The notes below the pieces were generated by a model that saw only the letters and a list, made by a program, of their open reading frames with translations, was not told the DNA's origin and searched no databases. Below are positions 1 to 11,511 of a DNA stretch of 64,000 bases, piece by piece; position 1 is the stretch's first letter, and the number at the start of each line of letters is the position of its first letter. This DNA is from Symsagittifera roscoffensis (Eukaryota; Xenacoelomorpha; Acoela; Convolutidae): the NCBI RefSeq assembly GCF_963678635.1, contig NC_087063.1, forward strand, positions 2,452,073 to 2,516,072, in the 5' to 3' direction. The translations under genes were made by a program, and so were the position numbers.

Positions 1-864
1 GAGAAACGAAAACTAGACAAAAATTGTCAATTCGCTGTTGCCGCCTGGCTTTCAATTGAACGTTAGGTGGTTTGGAACCAGGCGCTACCATGGTCGGAGC
101 TCGTTGCTAGGGGAACAGACAATAATACCCAACCCAGAAAATCGCCCTAAAAATACATACCTGTGATTGTTAAACAAGTGTAAGATCGCAGTTATCCGTA
201 AAAAGTTGACTGGCTTCCTATTTTGACAAAATTTGTTGCCCCGCAGTCCAGTTTTAAAAAAAAAGAGGCCAAAAAATGTATTTTTAGCCAATTTTTGAAA
301 AACTTCTACCAAAAATTGCATTATTTGGCTCGGGCTCCCCCCTCAAAATTAATAAATATTAGCACCAAGGCGTCTCTAGAAAAGTTTAAGGGTCGGTTAG
401 CCAAGGGTGGAAAAACGAATTTTCTAACAAAAAGTAAATTGAAATTCGAATGTGAATTTTAAAAAGATAATAATAAATCCATTGGCCGCAGCCGATCCTA
501 GCATTTCGATTTGGCTGACTTTTGCCGCAGAAAAGAGGGCACGCTTGGCTGTCCGGATTTGCCCAGCCCTGCTGAAAACACGCTCCCTCTGGGCGTTTAT
601 AGCTTGAACGATGAAAGGTGTGAATTCTTTTGGCCCGGTTGCTGATCCTAAAAAAGAGGCCCGAGCGCGGCCCTGGGCCCGGACCCATTTCCAACTCTGG
701 TCCTAAAATGGTATCATAGTGGGACCCTTTGGGTCGGCAGGGAGTCGAATTCCTAGAAAAGAGCGTTCGCTTCACCCCCTCCCTTCAAGTGCGCTAGCGC
801 ATGTATGGATAAAACCGCCCGAAACTATTTTATGTGGAATTTATTTTTGAAATAATCTTTTCAG
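1..864. other. Non-coding flank with repeat fragments
   Basis: No gene seen. Bases about 205-400 resemble the hAT-like repeat found again near 14.2, 27.8, 38.0, 41.8 and 44.6 kb (shared 'gctcccccctcaaaat' and 'aaaaatg...ttttt' blocks). Bases 480-790 form a GC-richer patch. Its 'ggaccctttgggtcgg' stretch recurs inverted near 14.27 kb, so it is more likely repeat than exon. The segment ends with an acceptor (ttttcag) that starts the exon at 865, so much of it is probably the last intron of that gene. Confidence 0.5.
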
Positions 865-1060
865 GTCTAAATTGACAACAGTGACTGCCCTTTCTGTTGT
901 CCAACTCCTCGCCCCCTCCATCAACTTCATAGCCCAGTGGATCCTCTTTCCAGACAGGGCGGAGTGGACTTCTTCTATTGGGATTGTATTCGTCGCGCTC
1001 TCAGTTCTCGTTCAGATGCGAGTTTTGAGACAGAGAGAAAGAAACAGAATGTTCAGATGA
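865..1060 (+). CDS. Terminal exon of an EamA/SLC35-type transporter
   Basis: The acceptor 'cttttcag' at 857-864 is followed by an open frame entering in phase 2 and ending in TGA at 1058-1060. The roughly 64 residues encode two hydrophobic helices, one around 'VVQLLAPSINFIAQWILF' and one around 'IGIVFVALSVLVQM'. They are separated by a short 'PDRAEWTS' loop and followed by a basic tail (RQRERNR). This is how the last two helices of the ten-helix drug/metabolite transporter fold (EamA, SLC35 family) look, with a cytosolic basic C-terminus. The other exons must lie left of the window. Assignment to a subfamily or substrate is not possible from this piece. It could be another multipass membrane protein, but helix spacing and the loop fit EamA best. 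Confidence 0.6.
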
Positions 1061-1131
1061 TTAAAAAGTTGTTATTTTTGAAGAAGTATTGGCAAAATAC
1101 CGGCTCATGTGAACAATCTCCCCCCTAAACA

Positions 1132-1223
1132 GACCAGGTGAACAATCTCCCCTTAAATTATGATGCTCAAATCTGAATTGGCTGGAAAGAATCGTTTTCG
1201 ATGGGAGATTGTTCACTTGGTCC
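1132..1223. repeat. Short foldback element (MITE-like)
   Basis: The arm at 1132-1152 (gaccaggtgaacaatctccc) is the near-perfect inverse of 1203-1223, enclosing about 50 bp. A partial extra copy of the left arm (gtgaacaatctccccc) lies just upstream at about 1109-1125. No coding capacity. The inverted termini suggest a miniature DNA transposon, but I see no clear target duplication. Confidence 0.55.
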
Positions 1224-2514
1224 AATATGTCCCTTATTTGATCTTAGTTCTGATTTTGTTATTAAATAAGATTCCCATGTGAAGCCGTCTACAAGCAGCA
1301 AAGTTATCTAAATTAACTACCACGAAGATAAATTTAAGCAAAATCAAAACGAGGCCAAACTGTGCTCTGGATAGATGCACAATTTGGTGTCTGTTCGTTT
1401 CTGGAATCCTGAAACAAGACTTTAAACATGTTCAAGTGTGTAACTGGATTCCACTTAGAAAACTCTTTGGATTCCGCGAACAATGACTTGTATCGTAGAA
1501 AACCTTTGTCATATCTGTTTGCTTCCGCAAAATGCAAATGCATTCCGCAAATGCATGTAGAATTCTCGCAATTATAACCAAAAACTGATTTCGCAAACTA
1601 TAATTAGCTTCAGCAATTTTGTTTTTTAAACTGAGCTAAATCAGTTCTTGCATAAGAATAATTAAAAGCTAGAGCTGGAAATATTATCTAGCAATTCAAA
1701 ATTCAAAAGAAGGGACTTTAGCATTGTCAGCGGGATCTATGAACAAATTTTAAATCACTGTCAAACTAAAGTATTGGATGTACTCATTAGTGATTGGGGT
1801 AAATTTTCTAGCGAGCTTTTGGGATCAATTGGAAACACATATAATTATTGGAGATTATTGTGGGTTTGGAGTGGTTTCAAATCATCGGTATTTGAGATGA
1901 AAAGAGAAGAGAGTGAGATAAAAAGGTGCGTTCTTGTTCCGATTTGTTCACAATTTGAATATATTGCAAGGAAGTCTAATATGAACCGAACTTATTCTCA
2001 TACAATTCTCAAAAACTACTTTCGCAAATCTGTGTTTCTGGTTGTTGCTGAGCAAAAGTAGATTATAAACAAATGCACATAATACAAATTAAACTATAGT
2101 TGCATATAAATCAAGGACAGAAGCCGAGCGTATACACAGTGCGCATTCCGCCTATGTTATTTCCTTTCTAAAACTCAAATATGCACCGAACTTGACGGGA
2201 CATGAGTTTACGCTCCTTAACCGGGTTTGAACCCCCCGAAAACCTTTTCTGTTTTATTTAGCTATTTAATCTAGTAAAGCGGCCTTGGCCATTCCTTGAT
2301 TGACAGGTTTTGCCCTGTCAAAAACCATGTTTTGCCAAAAAGTGAACGCACTCACACGCATAGTATCGGTGCTGTTTAATCTTGTCAAATCAATTCAAAC
2401 ATTTTTTGCGAAATAATGCCTTTTTGAGCCGATAAAAGGCCCGAGAATTTGTCAAACTTGGTTGCATACAAATTTACCCAAAATACAATTCCGGACGACA
2501 GCTTATGTCCAGTA
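1224..2514. other. Non-coding, nothing recognised
   Basis: AT-rich sequence with only short chance frames. No RNA gene, exon or repeat structure recognised. Confidence 0.4.
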
Positions 2515-3018
2515 CAATTTTGGTGTGGCGACTCGGGCGACTTGTGCAATAGATTCTGGTTGAGCAGACGACTTGTGTAGGCGACTCTTGTTGTGCAGGC
2601 GACTTGTGCAGTGTAAAATAGTTGTGCAGGCGACTTGTGCAGTCGGCTCCAGTTGTGCGGGCGACATGTCCAGTCGATTCCAGTTGTGCAGGCGACTTTT
2701 GCAGGAGATTCTGGTTAGGCAGACGCTTGTGCAGGCAATTCCTGTAGTGCACGCAACTTTTGCAGGCGACTACAGTTGTGCAGGCGACTTGTGCATGCAG
2801 TTCCGGTTGTACAGGCTAACTTGTGCAGGCGACTCCAGTTGTGCAGACGACTTGGGCGGGCGACTACAGTTGTGCAGGCGACTTGGGCGGGCGACTACAG
2901 TTGTGCAGGCGACCTGCACAGGCGATTCCGGTTGTGCAGGTTACTTGTGCATAGGATTAAAATTGTGCAGGCAAATTGTGCTGGCGGCTCCAGTTGTGCA
3001 GTCGATTCCAGTTGTTCT
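2515..3018. repeat. 31-bp minisatellite
   Basis: About 16 degenerate head-to-tail copies of a 31-bp unit that begins 'gttgtgcaggcgacttg' and ends with a variable 'ggcgactcca' half. The unit itself looks like a roughly 15-bp half-unit doubled. The copies at 2837-2900 are almost identical to each other. Edge copies are more diverged. The long open frames running through it in several phases are artefacts of a repeat unit without stop codons. Confidence 0.85.
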
Positions 3019-5050
3019 TGTTTCAAACAAAAACAAAAAAAATCACAAGAGACTCAATTTTTGCGAAATATTGGACAAACATTTGGTTATATTATAAAAG
3101 CGACTGTTAAAGTTTTTCATGAAATTTTGGGCAAGATTAAGGTTCACCGAAAACAAAGACAACTATCGTTAAAGCAATCAGGAGTCACCAGTATGACGCA
3201 CCAACATTTTATTAAATTCTGGAATAACAAAAAAAGCTAGTTAAAAGCACGGTTTTTTAAGTGGCTCACAGTTTTGGAAATGCCTTCACTGTTGAAATTG
3301 AAGTGAGTTGTTTTGTCAAACAAAAAATGAATGAGTTGATGATGTGCTGGTTTTTAGGTTATGTTTAATGCGAGACAAGAGATTGCTTCCTTCTTTAACT
3401 TGTTTGAAAGAATCATTTGGATCACTCGTAACTTGATTTTGAAAAAAAAACCAAAACATCTTTTTGTGTCTGTCACATAGCCTGGAGTTTGAGAAAACGT
3501 TTCGGATGAAAGAGTTTGTAGATTCGAATCTAAAAAGAAACGGTTTTTTTTTCAAACTGAAAATATTTGTTTCCAAAAGCACGTCAGGCTATATGTAGTC
3601 GGCTGAGTTAATACGTCGTAGATTAGAGTTTTTTACGCAGTTTTCAATGTGGTAGATTCTAGTGTTTTTAATTACTTATGCAATTTGAAATTCAACTAGT
3701 TTTCACTGCGTATAAGTTGCTGTTGTTTTTTCGCCTAAAATTGATTATTCGGAGCAGCGTATATTTTATCAGCCTAATGAGTTTTGTTCCGGTGCTTACC
3801 TAATTTGAAAATTTCCCAAAAAATTATACGATCAAAATTTACGATAAAAAACACGGGATTGGGTTACGTTGTTTTAATTTTCATAGGTTTCGAAGTTTTT
3901 TTCATGCAACTGTGTTTTATGCAACGTTTTCTACGGATCTTCCCTTAAAAGATAATCAATATAAAACTCAAAACTCTTTTTTGTTACCGCATATTCCCCT
4001 AGACTGTTTTACTTTATCACTCCATCTAAAGCTGTCGAAAAGTTTGTGGGATTTATTCTTGTAAAAAAACTTTCTTTTTCTCAAAAAGTACCCTCCCAAA
4101 TCTGAGATTGTAGGCTCAATGGAGACAACAAGTAATTGGAAGCTACCCTGCATCTTTGAATTTTACTGCTCTTTTTGATACGTTTTTTCGAAAAATACCT
4201 TTCCAAATCAAAACTTTTAAGTGCAATCGAAAAACAGTAGTTTGATTTGTTTTCCAAAAACGTCTATGCCCATTTTTATTGTTTCGAAAGGATATGATTC
4301 TCAGAAAAATTAATTTGTCTGCTGTTATCGCTTTTTAAAAATGTTTGAATTTTCTCTAAAATTACTCTCGCAAATCTGTGTTTCTATGTGGACTCGAAAT
4401 AACTGGAAATGTGAGTCTCTGCTGCTCAAACAGCTACGGCAGAATGTTTTTAAAGAGCAGGCTTTGATTCCCGGAGAATAGCCATTTTCTTGTCTTTGAG
4501 GAGGCAGATATTTGGTCCTTGGAATCAGATTTGTAGCATCAAGGGGTGAATTGAGTTATTATATTGTTAAAAGCCTAGCTTTATAAATAGATACACTATT
4601 TTACTTTTAGATAAAACTAATTGCTTTCCAAAATAATTATTGTTGACAGTTTTTTGGAATCTTTTTGACTTTCACCAAAACTATCCTGCCATTAGTCAGG
4701 TTAAGTGGCGAATCCAGTTTCGGGAATCTTTCTTGCGTAAGTGGATTCGGCGTACTTTTAGCGGAAAAAAAATCGGATATCGATAGTGATTTTTATGAAC
4801 ATCTGACCACTTTTTTTAGAATCTTTCCGTCTGAGTTTACGACTTTTTAAAACTACTCAGTGGAATCTGAGATGAAGTGTTCAATCCAAAGAACTGGTTG
4901 CGATAATTTTTTTTTTGTAATATAAAAGTAACGCTCCTGGAATATTCCAACTTTTCAAAAAGTTTTCTTTCTTTCTACTTATTTTTCTGCTCCTGCTCGC
5001 TGCACCCTATCCGATGTCCCTATTCGCTGCACCTCCCTGAATACAGACAA
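3019..5050. other. Non-coding, nothing recognised
   Basis: AT-rich sequence with no exon, RNA gene or clear repeat that I can support. Confidence 0.4.
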
Positions 5051-5089
5051 CACTACAGTTGATATTTAAGCCCCTCCAACTCAACCTCA

Positions 5090-7310
5090 AAAAGCTCCTT
5101 CGACCAACGATCAAAATTCTGCCATTGCAAAAAGCAACGAAACTGTAACAGCCACACCAAACCCCTGGTCAAATCCCACACCTGAGCTAAAAGATAAAAT
5201 AAAAAGAATCTACAGCCAAGTAGTGCACTGGAAACCAGTCTTCATGATCCGCTCAAAAAAAACAGAAATGAGTTTAACTTTATTGAAACTCTAAATAGAA
5301 CCCTCAACTCGGTATTTGAAACGCAAGAAAACACATACGCAACGCACGCAACAATGATATTCCCTCACCTTATGCTTTGCAGAACCAAATCGGACAGTGA
5401 TGGATCGAACTCCAAAACAATAGCAAAAAGGCTTAAGCAATGGCATAAGAGTGAACTGGACGAACTTTTTAACGAGGGAAAAGCGCTGCAAATGCGCTTG
5501 GCAAAGAGTAAGAAAGAGAAAGTAGAAACTGAAGCACAGCAATTAAGTAATTTAACGAACACCAAAAAAATATGGAGTGATTTTGCTAATTTAACTGATA
5601 TCTCCAAGGGAGTTCTCACACTCGAGGAAATCGTCAAAGGCTGTGGAGCAGATCCTCATTGAGAAAAAACCTACTGCGGAGCCAGTAAACAGCAACTATA
5701 TAACATCTTGCTCCGAAGATGCAATCCTTTTCCACTCATCCATATTCGACCAAAAAAACGCCTGAAAAATTAGGAAGGCCGCCATGACAACACATGGTTC
5801 TCTTGGACCCTCAGGTCTGGATGCAAATGATTGGAAACGCGTACTAACGCACTTTGGTCAACAGTCAGTTTAAAACTGGTCGACATCAGTTGAAATCTGG
5901 TGAGTTGAGACACACACATACTAACGCACTTTGGTCAACAGTCAATTGAAATCTGGTCAACATTATCAAACATAGAAAGTACTTTGAAGATCAAGTAAAG
6001 GCATTGAAATGCCAGCTCATTGTGAAAGATAAGAGCGCTTGGTTCTGTCATAGGATCCGAGACCGAATGAAAACTTTCTTGGAAACTCAATTAGAAGAAC
6101 ATAACAAATTACTGAAAAAACCTGACGAGATCGCGAAAACATCATCACAAATCGTGTACTCTTGTTATACCCCAAAAAAGTACCAGAAAAATTAACAGTT
6201 TTAGCTAGAACAACCCCCAATACCAATGCGAGAAGATATGCAGGAAAAACTCATTCCAAATTTAATTGGTAAAGATAATATTAGCCATCAACTTACAGAC
6301 ATCGCTTTTTTGCCACTGAAAATGGGTGGTCTAAATATCTACCTTCTGACTATGAGAACTTTTTAGAATCGTCAATTAAAATATCGTCAGTCTTAGACCC
6401 ATTCGACCCCTTAACAGCTATATCTGAGCATGAAAAAATCTATACAAAAATCAAAACACTTGAAACCGAAAGAGAACTAATAATTTGAACAACTTGAGTG
6501 ACAATGAAATATACGCATTTGAGCTGGCCTCCGAAAAAGGAGCCTCAAACTGGTTAAAGGCACTGCCACTTAGCAGATATAATTTTAACCTGAATAAATC
6601 CGAATTCCGGGATGGATTTTATATCAGACATTGATGGGAACCAATCAACTTTCCACTCACATGTGCATGTGGTCAATCTTTCGAACTTATCCACGCCCTT
6701 CACCCACATGAGGCATATTGAAATCAGAGATACCTTTGCCAACCTCAAGAGCGAGGTTTAATTTGATGTTGAAATCGAGCCGAAACTTCAGTCGTTGCAA
6801 GGCGAGAGCTTTGTCAACAGCTCAATCAAAACTGATGAAGACGCTCGTTTAGAGGTGAAAGCAAACGGATTATGGTGCTCAAGGTTTATACGGACCTTTT
6901 TTGATGTCAAGTTCTTCAACACGCACTCAAAAACTTCACGAAGACCACTGAAAGGTGCTTATAAGTAACACGAATCACTAAAAATCTCAAAACACCAACA
7001 GATAGTTCTACGATTCGAAGAGAGCAACTTCTGCCAGCTCATTTTTGGCTGCACTGGTTGTTCCGCACCAGCAGCTACTCGGACAAGGCAGCACACAGCT
7101 GAAAATTTTAGTGAAAAAGGCATGAAAGCTACTCAGAAACAAAAAACTATATAAGAACTAAGATAAGCTTCGCGCTGCTCAAGAGCGCTGTCCTTTGTAT
7201 ACGGTGGTGCAGATCACTGCTTAAATGCAATTCATAGACAATTCAATTAGCGCTGTTGTAGAGGAGGGACGTTTGATGTAAATACTTTAAATGACAATGA
7301 ATTAAATGCT
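5090..7310 (+). pseudogene. Degenerate non-LTR-type retroelement (first family)
   Basis: Translation in shifting plus frames recovers a decayed retroelement polyprotein. At 5354-5661 there is the region upstream of the RT with 'LKQWHKSELDELFNEGKAL'. About 5780-5860 has 'HGSLGPSGLDANDW', the motif entering the RT palm of a family common in aquatic invertebrate genomes. About 6235-6340 has 'LIPNLIGKDNISHQLTDIAF'. About 6510-6740 has 'KGASNWLKALPL' and a 'CACGQ' knuckle. About 6760-6950 has 'DEDARLEVKANGLW' and 'FFDVKFFN', the C-terminal domain of that family. The palm itself is missing between about 5.9 and 6.2 kb, so it is internally deleted as well as frameshifted and stop-ridden. Family recognition is from memory of domain patterns, not a search. 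Confidence 0.65.
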
Positions 7311-7356
7311 GACTTGACTTAACTCCTGCAATAATGTTTGTTGATGTATTTATATA

Positions 7357-8813
7357 ATGCTGGTATGGGCCCTATCCAGCTTGTGCACGACCGTACCTAA
7401 ACGGAACGGCCCCTTTTATAATTTACTTCTCTTAACTTATTCTAAACCTGGCAAACGCAGGGGCCCAATCAAAAATATCAGACTAATCACTCTCTTTCCG
7501 ACCATCAGAAAGATTCTAGCCATTGTGACACTCAACAGAATAAAACCCGACTGCGACACTTACCTCAGCACCTCCAAGTGCGCATACAGATCAGGACGAA
7601 GCACCACCGATGTTGTCTGGGCCTACAGATGGACGATCACGAGAGCCCAAAAGACGAAGACATCTGTTTTCTCCACGGGAATCGATCTCTCGTCTGCCTT
7701 TGACACAATTTGGCGCGAGAAGTTGTTGGAATTACGGAGAGCTTTCTAGATGAAGACGCTAACAGGCTCATCAGAGTTTTGATACCCGACACCTCTCTGG
7801 AACTGCGAAATAACGGTGCTAAGGAGAGACCAAAATTTGAGACTAACATCGGATCCCCACAAGGCTATGGTTTGAGCGAAATGTTGTTCTACATATATTT
7901 CGAGGATGCCCTGAGACATGTTCGTCGGCTCCTTGAAGAAGGATCCAACAAAACCAAAGACCACACCTAAGCTGTGGACGACAAGCCCAGAGAATTCGTC
8001 TACGCCGACGATAGTGACTTCTTGTCTCTGGAGAGAAACAACGATTCAGTCCAGAAAATTGAAGAGACTCTCAAGGTGTATAACCTCACAGTGAACGTAG
8101 ATAAGACCAAAAAAATCGTTATCAAACGCGGCGAACGTCTCGAGGAATTCTGGCGCAAGAGCAAGAAGTTGGGATCACTTCTCGGAGACGAAGAAGACAT
8201 TCTCCGAAGAAAAACTCTTGCTAGAAACGCCTTGCGAGAGATAGACAATGTCTGGGTTCGGAAGACCAAAATCTCTCTCCGAAAAAGGCTCCACCTCTAC
8301 AACTCACTGGGGAAGCTGATCCTTCTCTAGAGTTGTGAGACTCTGTCTAAAACGGAAAGTGAGAAACTGGATGCCTTCCATCGGCAAAACCTTAGACATG
8401 TTGCCAACATACGTTATCCACACCGAATCAGCATTGGACCCCTCTATAGACTCACAAGTTAACGTCCGTTGAGTGAAGACATCGTTGAACGTCGCTGGAG
8501 ATACTTGTTGCATGTGCTTCGCCAAGTCAACTCGCCCCCTTGCCAAGCGATGAACTGCTACATATCCCCAAAGACCACCGGTGGTCTTCCTGGCCGACCT
8601 AGTACCACAATCTTTACCACTATCAGCGAAGTCCTCAAGAACCTGGACAAGAAAACTATTTTCTGGCGAGTCAACGACATCAAGAAACTCGAGAACCTCA
8701 GTGACCTCCAGAAACTCCGAAACGTTGCTATCGTCAGAGAAAATTGGAAAGTCCTTTCTAATCATATTGCTGCGGCTGCCAAAACAGGAAACGTATCACT
8801 GATTTACTTGTGA
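7357..8813 (+). pseudogene. Degenerate LINE reverse transcriptase (second family)
   Basis: Three collinear plus-strand frames (7357-7749, 7710-7970, 7974-8330) plus 8469-8813 make one decayed RT. The fingers/palm segment has 'GPIKNIRLITLFPTIRK' and 'CAYRSGRSTTDVVWA'. Palm motif A is 'GIDLSSAFDTI', then comes 'SNIGSPQGYG', and the catalytic box reads 'FVYADDSDF'. A thumb with 'KLGSLLGDEEDI' follows, and the tail at 8469-8650 has 'LSEDIVERRWRYLLHVLRQ'. At least two frameshifts and several stops break it, so it is dead. It abuts the first retroelement relic without a visible junction, which suggests insertion of one into the other or successive truncated insertions. Confidence 0.8.
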
Positions 8814-9424
8814 AACTGGCGTTTACTACTACGTGTTAGTTTTCTCAATCTGATTGGCTTGATTCCCAACCATCTGACTGTTCAGTCTTACTCACGTTGT
8901 ACTTTACTTTTCCCTAACTTATGAAATTCCGATGGTTTTTGACTGGGTGAAATGATGAAGGATTAGTGAAGTAACTTCGGTTACCATGATAATTTCTGAT
9001 TTTCCATTTGAAATGAAATTTAAAAAAGCATAAGTGTATGGTGTTAAAGAGCCAAAAGTTTCCTTGCCGAAATCCGTGTTAAAAAGACGAAATCTTCTGT
9101 GCCATGTTAAAGAGCCAAAATCTTCGTAGCTTCCCTCTATCTTCCAAAAATTTCATTTTAGCAATCAAAAAGGAAAAAATTTTAAGCTTGAAAATAGAAG
9201 AATCTCAAATTGTTCACTTATCGAAAGTTATGAAAAAAAGAGTAGTAAAAACAACTAATTTCAAATCTGAATCAACAAAACCAAATTTTTGCAAGATCGT
9301 TCAATCCCACAGGTGATATACAACGCTCGTTGTCGATACCGAGAACCTGGATGCTTCGAATCTTTTTTTTCTGAAGTTTTTCTGAAAACTTTATCACACG
9401 TACACTTGAATTGAATGCTAAAAT
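8814..9424. other. Non-coding between retroelement relics
   Basis: Holds a short tandem phrase: 'gtgttaaagagccaaaa' near 9040 and 'atgttaaagagccaaaa' near 9104. Nothing else recognised. Confidence 0.4.
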
Positions 9425-10767
9425 AGTCCAGTCCATCATTTACTTAAATAACAGAACATTCTGCCCAAATAACAGAACATCTTGACAAATTTCAAATAAT
9501 GACACCATTTCAATTCGGATTTCGCAAAAACATTTCAACACAAGATGCTCTTGTTTATGTGACAGAAAGTATTCGAAATCAAATAGATTCAAGAAAAATT
9601 GTACATGCAGCTTTATTAGATCTGTCTAAGGCTTTTGATTCTATTTCGCATGAAGTTTTAATTGAAAAAATGCTTTCTCTCGGTTTTTCAAATGGAGCAA
9701 ATGCTTTAATTGCTAGCTTCCTAAACAAACGTATTCAAAGAGTAAACGTCAATGGAATTTTTTCAGACTGGATTGAAATAAAACGAGGTGTCCCACAAGG
9801 AACGGTACTTGGTCCGTTGTTGTTCAATTTATATGTTAATGACATACAAGAGCGATTATATGAAGGTTGTACTTTAGTTCAATATGCTGACGACTGTATG
9901 GTGTTTTCCTCTTCTATAAGTTCTGAGGATGCTTTGAATCGATTGCAAAAATCACTCAATAATCTAACGGAATTTTTTGCAGAGAACCAATTAAATCTGA
10001 ATGCATCTAAATCGGAATTTATAACATTTTGTCAAAAAAATGATAGCAAAAATGTGGATACTGCTAAACTAGTAATTAGTGGGCATTATGTAGCCAAAAA
10101 ATCAGAATGCAAATATTTAGGCATAATTCTTGATTCAAACTTAACTTTTCATGCTCAAATCAAAACAATTCTCCAAAAAATGGCCCAAGGGATTAAAACT
10201 ATTGATACAATTGGACAACAACTGCCGACATTATCATTAGTTGCCTTGCTTCATTGTCTTGTTTTATCACATTTAGATTATTCAGCAATTTTTTTACAAC
10301 AAATCAATGCTACTTTGATGCTATCTCTAGAGAAACAGTTGAACTGGGCGCTAAAAAGAACATATTTCAGATCGAAATTTAAATCTTCTTCCCTTCTTCG
10401 AATTAGCAAATCGTTCATTGGAATCGAGAAAAGAATTGAGTTAAAGTGTATAACATACCTATACCAATATCTTACAAACAAAAAGAAGGCTTTTGAAAAT
10501 ACACTGAGACTACCGACTGCCAATTATAGGCTCAACGAAAGAACGAAACAAATTATTTTTGACAAACCTTGTTCGACTGCTTCTCTACAAAAATCATTTT
10601 TTCATTTGACTTCTAAAAAATGGAATTCACTGCCCATAATTTTGCGCAACTTAGAAAAATCAAAAACAGAATTCAAGAAAAAATTGAAAGAATTTTACGT
10701 GAGTGAATTGAGAAACAATCCTATATGTACTAATACAAATACGTGGCGTGATTTCCGTTTTTGCTAG
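9425..10767 (+). mobile_element. 5'-truncated LINE with open RT frame
   Basis: A 422-codon open frame (9499-10767, ending TAG) encodes most of a non-LTR reverse transcriptase. It has 'FQFGFRKNISTQDAL', motif A 'ALLDLSKAFDSI', 'RGVPQGTVLGPLLF', the catalytic 'VQYADDCMVF', 'LNLNASKSEF', 'CKYLGIILDS', and a thumb/C-terminus ending in a basic 'FKKKLKEFY' region. The organisation is jockey/CR1-like. The endonuclease and the first part of the RT are absent. The frame continues upstream only to an in-frame TAA within a small 'aataacagaacat' duplication (9449-9482), so the copy is 5'-truncated or rearranged. The open state over 1.27 kb suggests a young insertion. Confidence 0.85.
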
Positions 10768-11511
10768 TTCTATATGTTTTAATTCAGTTTAATTTTTCAC
10801 ACATTGCTTGAAAGAAAAACTGTATATACTCTGTATATACGCTGTATAATTGGACTATCTGTAAAATTGTTTGTAAAGTTTTATTACCAGCTTGTTCCTA
10901 ATTCTTTAATCTTTATTTTTCTATAGTATCCGAAACTTCATATACTTTAATCAACCAATTTCCGAACTGTAACCGATTTTGTTTTTTTTGTTTTGTTCAT
11001 TGCTTGTTTTCTGATGTTTTGTTTTTCTTTGATGTAACCAATGAATTTAGAACCAATTTTATTATTTACACTTTGCTACACTGATGCCTCGGCTCTTTAT
11101 TGTATAGTAATTCAAGTGTTCTTTCTTCTTCTTCTTTACTGTGAAAGATTCAAAAATGAAAAAGATGATAAAGACTTGGTTTTTTTTGAAAATGAGCAAA
11201 ATGTGAAAAAAGCAAATGACAAATATCTTGGTGTTATAATTGATTAATGTTGAAATTATAAACAGCTATGGCCCATGAAGTCGAGATTAATATTAATAAA
11301 TGCATTAATCTTGAGCCATGTCCACTATCTAGCTATTTTAACCTATATAATATCAAATCATTCAAAGGTCATCTCAGATCTTTCTGGGTAGTTGATTTTT
11401 TAACTAATTTTTTTCTCGATGCTTCAAAAAGTTTTTGGTTTGAAACCTGAATTTTCTGGTTTTGCTCATAAACTTATGTCAACGAGATCTTTTAAGATGC
11501 TTTCATGAGCA
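10768..11511. other. LINE 3' flank and RT scrap upstream of C2CD5
   Basis: Follows the LINE and holds a short frame (11041-11247) that ends 'ANDKYLGVIID', a fragment of another RT thumb like the one at about 10110. No promoter element of the downstream gene can be identified with confidence. Confidence 0.4.

Noticed and set aside
386-775. A 129-codon minus-strand frame in the GC-rich patch
   Set aside because: No domain, and the patch shares sequence with a dispersed repeat.
2573-3240. Long plus-strand frames over the minisatellite as genes
   Set aside because: They are a by-product of a stop-free repeat unit, run in several frames, and look like repeat translations.
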